NCBI GenBank assembly: GCA_037179385.1
Contig: CM074189.1
Span: 22,615,148 to 22,679,147, forward strand
Direction of reading: 5' to 3'
DNA: 64,000 nucleotides
DNA from: Holothuria scabra
Lineage: Eukaryota > Echinodermata > Holothuroidea > Aspidochirotida > Holothuriidae
Part shown: positions 48,001 to 59,648 of the stretch, in pieces
How the letters are laid out: each line of letters opens with the position of its first letter
Numbering within the stretch: position 1 is the first letter of the stretch
The notes under the pieces: model-generated
Seen by the model: only the letters and a program-made list of their open reading frames with translations
Told to the model about the DNA's origin: nothing
The model's database searches: none
Program-made: the position numbers and the translations under genes

Positions 48001-48772
48001 TTTAAGAAGGGAATTGTTGAACTTCCAAAAACCAGGCCCTCTTTTTTCATTACATATGTTAATATCTAAATTTACAATAGAATGGTCCGAATTGAGGCTG
48101 GTAGAAATAGTGGTTTTACTGACATTGTGCATAAGCGCACGAGAAATAAGGAAAAAAATCCAACCTACAATGAATATCGTTTGAAACGTTCGAAGTCCAA
48201 GTATAAACTTTATCACGGGGGTGTCTTTCCCTCCATATATCAACAAGATCATAAGAGCTCATTATTTCATAACAGATATCCCTGGCAGAAAAATTAGTTC
48301 GGGGATTCCCTCCCCACTTATCCAAGTCTAGGTTAAAAACAAAGTTGAAATCGCCAGCAATCAATACCGTGTCAGAGGAGAAAAGAGTCAATTTGGAGTT
48401 TAAAATCGTAAAGAAGGACGGGTCATCTTGATTCGGACCATATAAACAAACTAAAGTGAAGTTTTTATGGCTTATGAAAAGATCTAGTATAATTATTCTC
48501 CCATTATTACACATCCAAGAATTGAGGACAGAAAAAGATAGAAGGGGGTTGAATAAGATACAGACACCTCGGCTAACTGTGGTGCCATGATTGAAAAAAA
48601 TCTTCCCGCCCCACTCATTACGCCAAAACTTTTCATCATCATGAATGCTATGCGTTTCTTGTATACAAAAAATATCCCTTTTTTGCTTATGAAGGAAAGC
48701 AAAAACCTGACGTCTTTTTTTCTGCTGCCTCAACCCTCTTACATTATAAGAACTTATTCTTAGAGTGGACAT
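45050..48772 (-). pseudogene. LINE B ORF2: endonuclease and reverse transcriptase, two frameshifts
   Basis: The start MSTLRISSYNVRGLRQ is the normal N-terminus of an apurinic-like endonuclease. Catalytic-site motifs QETHS, AGDFNFVFNLDLDKWGG, HCRLDFF and SDHSIV follow. RT motifs: SPGSDGLSTEFYKHFWP, LIPKPNKDHTFIKNYRPISL, QTGFIKDRFIGENIRY, LLVDFEKAFDRLEW, RGVRQGCPISPYLF, and YADDT at 46678-46692. The C-terminus has the zinc-knuckle-like CTFCGNQDESIEHLFWEC. A one-base frameshift sits at an A homopolymer (48152-48158) in the endonuclease, and a second one near 45650-45660, between the thumb/C-terminal region and the zinc knuckle. Homopolymer position allows a sequencing error in the first case. 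Apart from these the frame is open over about 1,240 codons. Confidence 0.88.
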
Positions 48773-49752
48773 CTATATTAAAGAGTATTGCAGAGATTTT
48801 ATGAAAAGTGATCCCACGCAAATATCATATCTGAGGCAGCAGAACAATAGTTTAGGAATTGAATATTTGAGGAATGGTGTAATAACATAAATGTGGTAGT
48901 GAAGGTATACAGCAATGCAATAACTTATGATGGAGAAAAAAGGACACAAAAAAGATAAAAGAAAGTCAAATCAACTGAAGGATTCAAAGTAAATTTAGGA
49001 GACAAAAGTCCCCCATACTGGAACAGTCTCCAGTCGTAACCACCCAAATTAAAGAGGGTCATAGACTGCCAACACCAGCAAGAACTTCCTCAGGGCAAAT
49101 AACATGAATAGAAAGTGGTAAATGTGAAGTCTGGGGGGTATCCTACCTCACAATAAAAGGTGACTCAAGCATTAAGAGTGTATAAAGATACGATACCGTC
49201 TCGTCTAGAAATCCCTTGAATCTGCAAAATCAGTCATCTTCAGTAAAGTGAGTAAAGGGGGGCTTTCCGAAACAGTATTTCCGAGATCTTCCAAATAAAT
49301 ACAGAACATACTTCGCAACCAGACATTAATAGAATCCCTCGAGAGAGAAAAATGGTAGCTAGCCTTATCGTCTAATCTCTGATTACCAAATAAAGATCCA
49401 GGCAGGAAAACCATAGAAATTATTCCTTAAACTTTAGGGTCGGCCGTCCGCCATTCGCCATACTCCCCCCGGAGAACGGAGCTTTGTGCCTGACTGGTAT
49501 AGAGATGTAACTTGGGGGGGGGGGGGGAGTCCATCATTTAAGTGATGCGAAGTGTCCATATGCAGTGGAGAGGAACTTTCCGAAACAGTGTTTTCGAGAT
49601 CTTACGAGTGAAAACAGGACTGACTCCATAACCAGACATGAACAGAATCCCTCCAGGGAGAAAAATTTAGTTAGCCTTATCGTTAAATCACTGATTACCA
49701 GATAAAGGTCAAGACAGGAAAACCATAGAAACTATTCCTTGAACTTATAGGG
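48773..49752 (-). other. LINE B inter-ORF spacer
   Basis: About 980 bp between ORF1 and ORF2, unusually long. It is largely occupied by one unit of the tandem duplication that includes a copy of the ORF1 3' end. No additional ORF with motifs is seen. Confidence 0.6.
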
Positions 49753-49845
49753 TCAGCCGTCCGCCATTCGCCATACTCCCCCCGAAAAACGGAGCTTTGT
49801 GCCTGCCTGGTACAGAGATGTAACTTGGGGGGTCCATCGTTTCTT
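49240..49845. repeat. Diverged tandem duplication of the ORF1 3' end, about 313 bp
   Basis: Copy 1 (about 49240-49530) and copy 2 (about 49555-49845) share TTTCCGAAACAGT, GAGATCTT, AACCATAGAAA, CCGTCCGCCATTCGCCATAC and GAGATGTAACTTGGGG at an offset of 313-314 bp. Copy 2 includes the real ORF1 C-terminus. Copy 1 carries a second version encoding nearly the same last 15 or so residues (GGVWRMADG), now detached from an ORF. The copies differ at many positions, so the duplication is old, possibly fixed in the family. Confidence 0.8.
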
Positions 49846-50616
49846 CTCTCGGAGGTCATGCAGGGTTAAGTCATCGGTTAGAAAGAAGGGCTTACTTCGC
49901 AATTTTTCCCTTGCGTTCCGTAACAGAAAAAGCTTGTCTTGGTAGAATGAAACTTTGATCAATATGTGCCTATCTTTTCCCTGAACTACTTTCCCATCCC
50001 GGTGGGCACGTTCAATCTTGCAGTCTTGTACTCCGATGTCTGCAAAAATCGACCTAGCAATTTCCAGACAGTCTTCTTTCTCGGTTGATTTGTAGCCTAC
50101 CAAACGAACATTATTTCGTCTCGAGAAGCGTTCTTGTTTGTTGAGTAACTCAAATTGTTCCTGGTTTTCCTTCTCAAGCTTTAACACTTTTTCCTCCAAT
50201 GCTTCCCCTTTCTTTTTAAGTTCGCCATTTTGCTTTTCTAGCTTGTTGATCCTTTGAACGTGAGATTTAAGTTCGTCTTTCAAATCCTTTTTTAGAGCCT
50301 TCAAGTCAGCAGATAAAGACTTAATAGCTTTATCAATGGCCTTTTCCAGCTTCTCAGATAAATTCTCCTCTTCTTCATACTCATCAATGGGGAATGACGA
50401 TTCTTCAACCGGAATGGCTTCTTCACATTCCTCCAATACTGCACGAGGCTTACTAACGGTAGGATGAGAGGCCTGTGCCTTTTCTAGTGCCTTTGCCTGG
50501 GCTTTGGCCATAGCGTCACGTTTCTTTTTACCTAAACTTCCTTTCGGACGTCCTCTTCCCCGTTTCATCACACGAAATCTAACAATATAGCAAGACGAAG
50601 CCGATGTATGCTTCAC
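49753..50616 (-). CDS. LINE B ORF1: coiled-coil RNA-binding protein with AT-hook-like N-terminus
   Basis: The frame has 287 codons if the first Met at 50616 is used. The Met at 50568, giving MKRGRGRPKGSLGKKKRD, is an equally good start and places an AT-hook-like core (GRP within basic residues) at the very N-terminus. An acidic stretch follows (PIDEYEEEENLSEKLE), then a long heptad-like coiled coil (residues about 85-165). Next is an RRM-like segment beginning ERFSRRNNVRLVGYKSTE and a C-terminal domain with CKIERAHRDGKV, DRHILIKVSFYQDK and LFLLRNAREKL. This is the L1-type ORF1p arrangement: trimeric coiled coil, RRM, CTD. Such proteins coat LINE RNA and act as nucleic-acid chaperones. The frame is intact. 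Confidence 0.85.
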   Translation of the reverse strand: MKHTSASSCYIVRFRVMKRGRGRPKGSLGKKKRDAMAKAQAKALEKAQASHPTVSKPRAVLEECEEAIPVEESSFPIDEYEEEENLSEKLEKAIDKAIKSLSADLKALKKDLKDELKSHVQRINKLEKQNGELKKKGEALEEKVLKLEKENQEQFELLNKQERFSRRNNVRLVGYKSTEKEDCLEIARSIFADIGVQDCKIERAHRDGKVVQGKDRHILIKVSFYQDKLFLLRNAREKLRSKPFFLTDDLTLHDLREKKRWTPQVTSLYQAGTKLRFSGGVWRMADG

Positions 50617-50715
50617 AAGGGCAAAATATTACATATAAACGTGGTTTTTAACGTGAATTTTACGAGAGCCCTAAGGATACAGGTCTACTCAGGTCGCCAT
50701 GATGTTGCCAGATGA

Positions 50716-51220
<505 letters not shown>

Positions 51221-51463
51221 TTTTTTTTTCTTCCATCTTTATTTCCTTTTTGAATCTGTTTTCACAGCAATATTTTAATCAACAGAATAATAACATGACA
51301 AAGCAATTCTCATACTTTCAAAACTTTTATAAGAAAAGGAGGATAATTTCGTTGCGAAAATCAAATGAATTAAGAATCAATTGGGTCAAATAGACCCGCA
51401 CAAACTGAAAAGGCGTCTTTTAAATTTAAATAATGAACTTTACCTTTTGATTTTTGTTTCCTC

Positions 51464-54400
51464 TTAAAAATATATATATTCCTCAGTTTGAATAGCAAAC
51501 TTAAACTTGTAATAAAAACTATTTACATTTGGTTTTATCGATTGAAGTTTACATGAAAACAAATAATACTTTAAATGCAAAATCAAAAAATTGTATGGAT
51601 GACAAATACTATACTGGTACCCAAAGAAAATATCATTCTTAGAAAGCACAAACTGATTACCAAGAAACCTTGATTCAACATCAAGAATAAAAGTAGAACT
51701 GATTGTACAAGCCCAAAAAAGGTGCTCAATAGATTCAATCTCTCTTTGACAGAATGTGCAGAGTTGGGAGTCTGTTTTCCCCATTAAATAAAGTAGCCTG
51801 TTTGTGGGTAAGATTCTATGTAAGAATTTGAACTGAAAAAACACAATTTTGGTTTCTGTTGTACTAGCCCAAGGGCTCCTAAAAATATTCTCCCAGGCAT
51901 CGGTAGAAATACCTGGAAAGTCTTTAACCCATTTTTCCATAGCTGTAGAGGGACTCACTACCTTTACAATGAGACGACGATAAACCAATTGAGACACTGA
52001 AAGAGAATGCATGACTTTATGGTAAAACAACTGGTTCGAGTTTTGGGTATTTGCATGTCTACTTGAAAGAATATCTGCTCGCCAAGCATTTGGAATACTA
52101 GAAAACAATCCCCAATAAAAAACGAAGGTAATACCTGGGGCTGGGAAAGTATTTCGGAAAGTGTCCCAAACCAACGGCCTCCCATTTTGATCAAAAATAT
52201 CCCTTAAATACACCAAACCAAAATTAAGTAGTTGATCGTTAAATACAACTTTACAATTTATTTTAATGTAAGAGTTATTCCACAGTATTTGATCGCTAAA
52301 ATTACTTTGGGGTTCCACAAAGGAGGCATCGCACCAAGCATGAACAACATTTTTAATGAAAGTGTTTGAAATAGGCACATCAGATTTTTTACAGTTACAA
52401 GAAAACAAAAACTTATTGCCATACGTCTTTAAGGCTAAATCAAAGAAAAGTTTCCATGGCCTCTGCGAATCGTCGTCACAATATCTACGTACCCAAGTAC
52501 ATTTTAAGCTCTTGACAAAAGTTTCAACATGAACTACTTTCAATCCCCCTTTACATACGTCATCAAACATAGAAACACGTTTAACTTTGTCAGGGTTGCC
52601 AGCCCAAATGAAATCAAGAATAAGATTCTGTATCTCCTTAATAAACTTTTCAGGGGGATTGGGAAGGGTAAGAAAAAGAAACACTAATTGGGACAAAGCA
52701 AAGGATTTTACAAGAATGTTTCGTCCAATAGGGGTGAGGTCACGGGAAGACCACAGGCGAAGGCAATTTTTTAAACGAGAAAGCTTAGGCACAAAGTTTA
52801 AACGAAACAAGTCATTACCATTGTGGGTGAAGAACACCCCCAAAATACAAACAGGCCCGTAATTCAATTTAAGATTAAACTCTTTGAGGAAAGATGGGGT
52901 CGTATTGCGTGATGGTCCTAAAGGGAAAAGAGTAGACTTGTCAACATTAATGGAAAGTCCAGAAGCACGCTTAAAAAGGTTTAATGTACGAAAAGCTTCC
53001 AGAAGAGAATCTTTAGTACCGTCAAGAAATAATTGAGTATCATCAGCATACTGGAGGACTTTTATCATAGAATTATGTACAGATATTCCTTTAATATTAT
53101 TGTTTAAATTAACTTTTAAAGCTAGCATTTCAGCGCAAAGAATAAACAGATATGGGCTAAGAGGACATCCCTGCCTGACCCCTCTTTCAACAGGAAAGAA
53201 ACCAGAGGCAAACCCATTATTACACACACACGCAGAGATATTTTTATAAAAGACTTTGACCCAATTTATGAAACTCAAACCAAAGCCAAAACGTGACAAA
53301 ACCGAAATGAGAAAATTCCATTCTACTTTATCAAAGGCCTTTTCAAAGTCAAGTAGGAAAATATACCCAGGGATGTTCAGCTCAGAGGTATAATTTACAA
53401 GTTCTAACACAAAGCGAATGTTTTCCCCAATAAACCTCCCCTTCAGAAACCCAGTCTGATTTGGTCCTATAATGCTATTGATAACTGACTTAAGTCTTGT
53501 AGCTATTGCTTTGGCACCAATCTTGTAGTCGCAATTAAGAAGAGTTATTGGGTGATAATTAGATAGAAAAAGAGGATCTTTATTCGGCTTAAGCAATAAA
53601 GTAATAATACCTCTGGATTGTTCTGACGAAAGCTGACCTTTATGGTAACCAGAATTAATGGAATCAACTACCAAATCCCCAATAATAGGCCAAAACTTTT
53701 TGTAAAAATTGACCGTAAGTCCATCACTGCCTGGAGATTTATTAGTAGCCATCGAAAGTAATGCATTCGAACACTCATCCAGGCTAAGTAGTCCTTCACA
53801 TGAATCAGAAGTCTCCTGATTTAAAGTGACTATGGGCAAATCATCTAAGAAAATACTCGGATTGCAGTAAACAGAAGTGTAAAGTTTACAATAAAAATCT
53901 TTTACCTTAGTTAGAATAGAAACGTTGTCGGTAATATCATGACCATCATTATCAGTGATTTTCCTTATTACACTGTTTTGTTTGTTACGTCTTTCCAAGT
54001 TGAGAAAATATTTTGTATTTTTTCACCCTGTTCCACCCATCTTGCCCTTGATCTTAAAATTGTACCCTGTAGCTTGTAATTGTAATAAGACAGTAATTTA
54101 TTACGTAATTCGTTTAGCTGTGTTCGAATATTTGCTGAATCATTCAGAAATAACTCCTGTTCAAGTCTAGAGATATTTAATAATATTTCACTTTCCGTTT
54201 TACGGCGTTCTCTAGCTTTCTGCTTAGAGAAACGAATAGTAAAACTCCTAATTTTGTACTTAATTGTTTCCCAAAGGGAAACGGAATCATTGCCTGAGTG
54301 ATTTTTTTCAGAAGCGACAATATCACTGATCATAGCTACATAATTATCATCTGAAAGAAGAGAATTATTCAATTTCCAGTACCCTGGACCACGGATATCA

Positions 54401-55065
54401 TTGTGTACGGAAAAGCTTAAGTTTACCAAAGAATGGTCTGACTGAATTCCGGGACTAAATGAACTATCTGTTACATTATTTGCAATAAAACGAGAAATAA
54501 GAAAAAAATCGAGCCGGCAATGAATGCCGGGAGTAATATTTGAGCTCCATGAAAAATTTTTTGACACCGGGTTCCTTTCCCTCCATACATCTACTAGATC
54601 AAAATTTGTCATACATTCAAACACTTTATCTCTCGCTTTAAAATTAGTTCGTGGATTTCCTCCGATCTTGTCAAAATCTAAATTGAGAACGAAGTTAAAA
54701 TCTCCAGCCCATATAAGAGTTTCGGTGTTAAAACCACTAACCAGGTTATTGATTTCGGCATAGAAATTGGGGTCGTCTCTATTTGGACCATATACACAAA
54801 CAAGTGTCAAAACAGTATTCATTACCTTCACGTCTAAAATGATGTACCTGCCAAGTGGATGTGGATGCAACTTAATAATGTCAAAATCCAATGAAGTTTT
54901 AAAAAGCACACACACTCCGCAGCTTGTGTTTGATCCATGGGAGAAGAATATTTTACCTCCCCACTCAGCTTTTCATCTATTTTCATCCATGTAACAGCTA
55001 TGGGTCTCCTGAATAAATGAAATGTCAAAATGTTTACTGTGTAGTATAGAAAATAGTTGCCGACG
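51464..55065 (-). pseudogene. LINE C ORF2 (sense part), broken
   Basis: It begins within the endonuclease (RRQLFSILHSKHFDISFIQE, then THS). A TGA stop (plus-strand TCA, 54973-54975) lies before EWGGKIFFSHGS. The frame is open again through WAGDFNFVLNLDFDKIGG, IHCRLDFFLIS, SDHSLV and RGPGYWKLNNSLLSD. A one-base frameshift at a T run (54018-54023) precedes the RT: SPGSDGLTVNFYKKFWP, QTGFLKGRFIGENIRF, LLDFEKAFDKVEWNF, RGVRQGCPLSPYLF, and YADDT at 53036-53050. The zinc-knuckle-like CTFCQREIESIEHLFWAC lies near the end. With the inverted N-terminus and these lesions it is non-functional, although the RT body is a clean 844-codon frame. Confidence 0.88.
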
Positions 55066-55540
55066 ATAACCATATGTTTTGCACAGGAGCATTAAGACTG
55101 CTCTGAAACTACTGATCAGTCAAATCAACAATCACAACCAGATTTTTTGGAATTTGCACCCCTTTGGCAGGCTCCAGCTTTTTTCAAATGGACATGTTTC
55201 TTCCTGTTCTTCTCTCCACTGATTGGCCAGTGGATGGAAGCGGGATTTTAGACCACCAGTTGTCTTCGATCTTTTTCTCTTTTTCTTTTTCTTGTTTTTG
55301 CTCAACAACTTCCATCTCGTGTTACATGGTACTATATCGCTTTAAAGTCAATTCAGAGTGCTTACAAAGTATCCTTATTTGTGGAGGATTTGCATCCTTT
55401 GGAATTAAATCAAGTGACGCTATGGATTGTGTGCTTGGTATGTGGGAATTTTTCTTCAAAGTCTGTCACTAACAATGGATGTCCTTAAGTTAACCTCTTT
55501 CAATGCTCGAGGTCTTCGACAGTATAAGAAACGTCGGCAA
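55066..55540 (+). other. Inverted 5' segment of LINE C
   Basis: Plus-strand sequence contains ATGGATGTCCTTAAG at 55474, encoding MDVLKLTSFNARGLRQYKKR (the normal endonuclease N-terminus), and is then cut off by the AAAT array after CGTCGGCAA. The 400 bp before the ATG would be the ORF1-ORF2 region of this family, but shows no resemblance that I can see to LINE B's spacer. Confidence 0.8.
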
Positions 55541-55575
55541 ATAAATAAATAGATAAATAAATAAATATATATATA
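55541..55575. repeat. Short (AAAT)n/(AT)n spacer
   Basis: Only about 35 bp of AAAT, with one GATA variant and an ATATATAT stretch, separates the 5' end of LINE C from the 3' end of LINE D. Confidence 0.9.
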
Positions 55576-58500
55576 TTTTTTTATTGACACCTCTGTTTAT
55601 TGATCATCGCTTTTAAAATTATTAATAGTAAGTATATACATTAACATCCAAATATGCATACAAGCAGCAAGCAACGTCCAAATACAAACTGAAATGATTG
55701 TTGATTTAAGTAACCTATAAGTTAAACGATCTGCATAAAACATCATAATGAAAGAAACGTTTACCTTTACTTTTCTTAGATATCTGCTTTTCAACCTCCA
55801 ATAAAAACTTGAATTTATAAGAGAACTCGCTAATATTAGGGATTACGTCTTTTTGTTTACACTGGAATATATAGTACTTCAAATGCAAAATGAGAAAGTT
55901 GAATGGATGTTTAATATATCTACAATAACCAAAGAAAATATCTTCTTTTGACAAAGTAAATTGACGGTCCAAAAACAAATGTTCTACGTCTAACATAAAG
56001 GAGGATACTATGTGACAGTTCCAAAACAACTGATCTAGAGTTTCTTCTTCTCTTTTACAAAAAGTGCAGAGGGGACTTTCAATTAATTTCATAAGATATA
56101 ATAATCTATTCGTACTAAGAATCCGGTGAATAAATCGATACTGAAAAAACTGAATTTTAACTTCGCGAACAGAATACCAGGGGCAGTGAAAAATTGATTC
56201 CCACGTCTTATCGTCAAAATGAAAAGAATTATTCCACTTTGAAACTGCCTTTATTTTGCACCCTAAGTTTAAAATATAGTTATCATAGATGAATTTAGAA
56301 ACACGTAAAGTGGCCATAAAAGTATGTAAGAGATACTCATTGTAATTCTCATTAATATCAACATCTGAATTAAAGGCAACTCTCCATGGAACAGGTATCG
56401 CCTTTATAATTCCCCAATATAACGTGAAAGGACATCGCAACAAATTATATTTATTTAAAAAAGCATCATAAGAAAATGCCGTACCATCCTCACTCAAAAG
56501 ATCACGTATATAAATAATTCCCTTTTCAAACAAGAAACGATAAAAGGTATTATTATTGACTCTTATGCAAGAATTATTCCAAATAATTTGGTTTTCAAAT
56601 TGGGTGTCAGGAATTTTAAACGACACACCTTGCCATGATTTAACAACATCAGCGATGAATGGATTTTCAATTGTAACGTCCCCAATCTTACAATTACAGT
56701 TAAAAAGAAAACTTTTACCATAACGAGAAAGAAAATAATCAAAAAACAGCTTCCCGTTACCTCGTCTTTCCTTAATATAACGATGAACCCAAGTACATTT
56801 TAAACCTGCAATAAAGGAATCTAAATGGATTACATTCAGGCCCCCGCGCTTAATGGGATTAAAAATAGTCAGTCGACTAATTTTTTCTTGTTTATTACCC
56901 CAAATAAAATTAAAAATTATCTGATTAAGCTTTCGAATGAAGGACTTTGGAGGATTTGGGAGAACAAGGAAAAGGAAAACAAGTTAAGAAAGACCGAACG
57001 TTTTAACAAGGATACTCCTACCAACAGGAGTAAGGTCCCTCATTGACCATAAATTAAGTGTCTGTTTTAGTCGAGAAAGCTTGGGCGGGAAATTAAGAGT
57101 GAAAAGGTCCTCGCGATTAGTAGAAAAAGAAACCCCCAACAGAGTAACTGGACCTTTTGACCAGGTAACTGGAAGATCATTTATAAATGCTGGTTTACGT
57201 TTAACATAGGGACCTAACGGGAACAAAATCGACTTGTCATAGTTAATCTTCAAACCGAAAACGTTATAAAAATTTTCAAGTATACGAATAACTTCTTTAA
57301 GAGAATCGGCAGTTTCATCCAAAAACAAAGTAGTATCATCAGCATACTGTAAAATTTTTACTTCTGTATTAAAAATGCTAAGGCCTCTGATTACATTGTT
57401 GTGAATTATTACTTGAGCCAAAACCTCAGCACAAAGTAAAAAAAGATAGGGACTAAGTGGGCATCCCTGTCTTACCCCCCTTCCTAAATTAAAGTCACCC
57501 GAAGAATACCCATTATTGAAAACCCGGCTAGAGCTGTTATGGTGAAAGGTTTTGATCCAACGAATGAAGTTATTACCAAACTTAAAAGCATGTAAGGTGT
57601 TGTACAAAAAGTTCCAGTCAATTTTATCAAAAGCTTTCTCAAAATCTAAGAGGAAAATGAAACCGGCTTTGTTAAAAGAAGAACAATGCTCAATAAGATC
57701 AAGGGTAAATCTAACATTTTCTCCAATAAACCTTCCTTTAAGAAAACCAGTTTGTTGATGACCAATAAGGGAAGGCAAGACAAGCTTCATACGATTAGCA
57801 AGAGCCTTAGCACCAATTTTATAATCTGAATTAAGTAATGAGATAGGCCTAAGATTTTTCAGAATAGATGGATCCTTACCAGGTTTGGGAATAAGAGTAA
57901 TTACACCACGTCTCTGCTCTGGGGAAAGTTCTCCATTAAAGAAAGAAAAATTAAGAGAATCAACCAAAGGTTGACCAACGAGGTGCCAGAAATGTTTATA
58001 GAAATTAACACTAAGACCGTCACTACCCGGAGATTTGTCTAACGGCATACTATCAAGGGCAGCTTTACATTCTTCGAGAGTAAGAGGGCCGTCACAAAGG
58101 CGAGAATGCTCATCATCTAATGTTCTGTCAAGTTGTAAGGTATTGAAAAAGACATCTGAATTGTGATCACCCGCAGAATAAAGAGACCTGTAAAAAGATT
58201 CTAGAGCATTTAAAATATCCTTTGCTTTTGTTAAAGTTGTGCCATCTTCCTGACGAATTTGTTGGATTAAAGTAGAGTTCCTATTACGATTTTCTAAGTT
58301 CAAAAAGTATTTAGTATTTTTTTCCCCCGACTCAACCCATCGAGCTCTTGAACGCACAAGAATACCCTTTAATTTATAGTCATACAAATGATGGAGGTTA
58401 TTTTGTGCCTCCAATAAAGAGGAATTTACCTCATCTGACCATTCAGAATACAGATCGCTTTCCAAAGCAGAGATATGGGAAATTAGCTGTTTTTCATACC

Positions 58501-59520
58501 TTCTTCTTTCTGCAGCTAAATTTTTACTGTAAGACACCGTTTCCCTACGTACAATATATTTTATAAAATCCCATCTAGACGAAGGGTTAAGATTCCGAGT
58601 AGTCGCTAGTTCTCTAGCTAAAACAGTATTTAATAAATGTGAATAATTTTCGTCACTTAAAAGGGAATTATTAATCTTCCAAAAACCTGGGCCTCTCTCA
58701 AATGTGCCGATACCCAAAACCATTAAAACAAAAGAATGATCAGATCGGAAACCTGGAATAAGCCCATCTGAACGTACATTCAATTTTAAATGTCTTGAGA
58801 TAAGAAAAAAATCGAGACGGCAAAAAAGGCCGGGTAAAATATTCGATTTCCACGTAAATTTCTTTAAAAAGGGGTTACACTCACGCCAAATATCAATCAA
58901 ATCATAATAGTTCATAAGGCTAAAACATTCCTCACGGGAATCACTTTGTAATTAGTACGACGATTCCCTAGTTTCTTATCTAAGTCCAAGTTAAAGACAA
59001 AATTAAAATCCCCCCCAAAGATAATATTCTCACCCTTAAAGGTATCCAGTAGGTGAATGAAATTTTTAAAAAACAACGGCTGATCCACGTTGGGTCCGTA
59101 AAGGCAGACCAAAGTTAGAATGCATTCTGCAATATCTACATCAAGAATTATATAACGGCCATCCACATGACAATCAACTTTAATAATGTGAAAATTTAAA
59201 GTAGGTTTGAAAAGAATGCAAACACCCTTGCTACGCATAGAACCATGGGAAAAGAAAATTTTCCCTCCCCACTCGTTTCGCCAGTAATTTTCATCATCAG
59301 TGGCACTATGAGTTTCTTGCAACAGGATAACATCAAATTTTTGGGCGTGAAGAAAGGCAAAAACCTGTCTACGTTTCGAAGACTGCCTCAGACCTCTAGC
59401 ATTGTAAGTGACGAATTTAAGGGACTCCATAAAGTATCACTAAAAGTCCGATCCATAAAAATATAAGCACATTAAAATGAACCGTCCATAAGATAAAAGC
59501 TAGAGGGTGTAGGCAGTAAA
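55576..59520 (-). mobile_element. LINE D, Tx1/L1-like, lacking ORF1
   Basis: A 3.9-kb copy with a poly(A) of seven bases at its 3' end followed by TATATATATTTATTT. ORF2 is complete from its start, with only about 90 bp upstream before the microsatellite, so it is 5'-truncated upstream of ORF2. The 3' UTR is about 140 bp. Its 3' end shares TTTATTGATCAT with the tiny copy F at 61779. Confidence 0.88.
55715..59430 (-). pseudogene. LINE D ORF2: endonuclease and reverse transcriptase, two lesions
   Basis: Start MESLKFVTYNARGLRQ at 59430; endonuclease motifs QETHS, GGDFNFVFNLDLDK, CRLDFFLIS, SDHSF. A frameshift lies near 58920-58950. RT motifs: SPGSDGLSVNFYKHFWH, LIPKPGKDPSILKNLRPISL, QTGFLKGRFIGENVRF, LLDFEKAFDKIDWNF, RGVRQGCPLSPYLF, and YADDT at 57332-57346. 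A TAA codon (about 56984-56986) interrupts the frame after LVKTFGLS, where related copies have Gln. The frame then continues in phase to 55715. The terminal zinc-knuckle-like motif reads CTFCKREEETLDQLFWNC: the expected His is Gln. It differs from A, B, C and G at most non-motif positions. Confidence 0.88.

Positions 59521-59648
<128 letters not shown>

Larger units (their letters stand above)
44574..50715 (-). mobile_element. LINE B, Tx1/L1-like, apparently full length
   Basis: The 6.1-kb copy has two ORFs. From 5' to 3' on the minus strand it has about 100 bp of leader, ORF1 (50616-49753), a spacer of about 1 kb with a tandem duplication, ORF2 (48772-45050), a 3' UTR of about 460 bp and a poly(A) of about 16 bases, directly followed by TATTTATTT microsatellite. 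Both flanks are the same microsatellite. The leader starts near TTTTCATCTGGCAACATCAT. Only two frameshifts are apparent in ORF2. Confidence 0.9.
51221..55540 (-). mobile_element. LINE C, Tx1/L1-like, with a 5' inversion
   Basis: On the minus strand the sense part runs from about 55065 to a poly(A) at 51221-51229, directly followed by TATTTATTT. The outer 5' part, 55066-55540, is in the opposite (plus) orientation and carries the start of ORF2. The inverted part ends at the array in CGTCGGCAA, and the same nine bases begin the sense part. This is the arrangement produced by twin priming. The 3' UTR is about 235 bp. The coding region is damaged. Confidence 0.88.

Noticed and set aside
52587..52862. 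91-codon plus-strand frame in LINE C, and similar plus-strand frames in all LINE copies
   Set aside because: Antisense to ORF2 with no independent features.
55075..55110. An apparent NAPVQN segment on the minus strand that could be read as a diverged endonuclease N-terminus of LINE C
   Set aside because: The true N-terminus is in the inverted segment on the plus strand (55474-55540), and the sense piece starts exactly at CGTCGGCAA, so the resemblance is chance.
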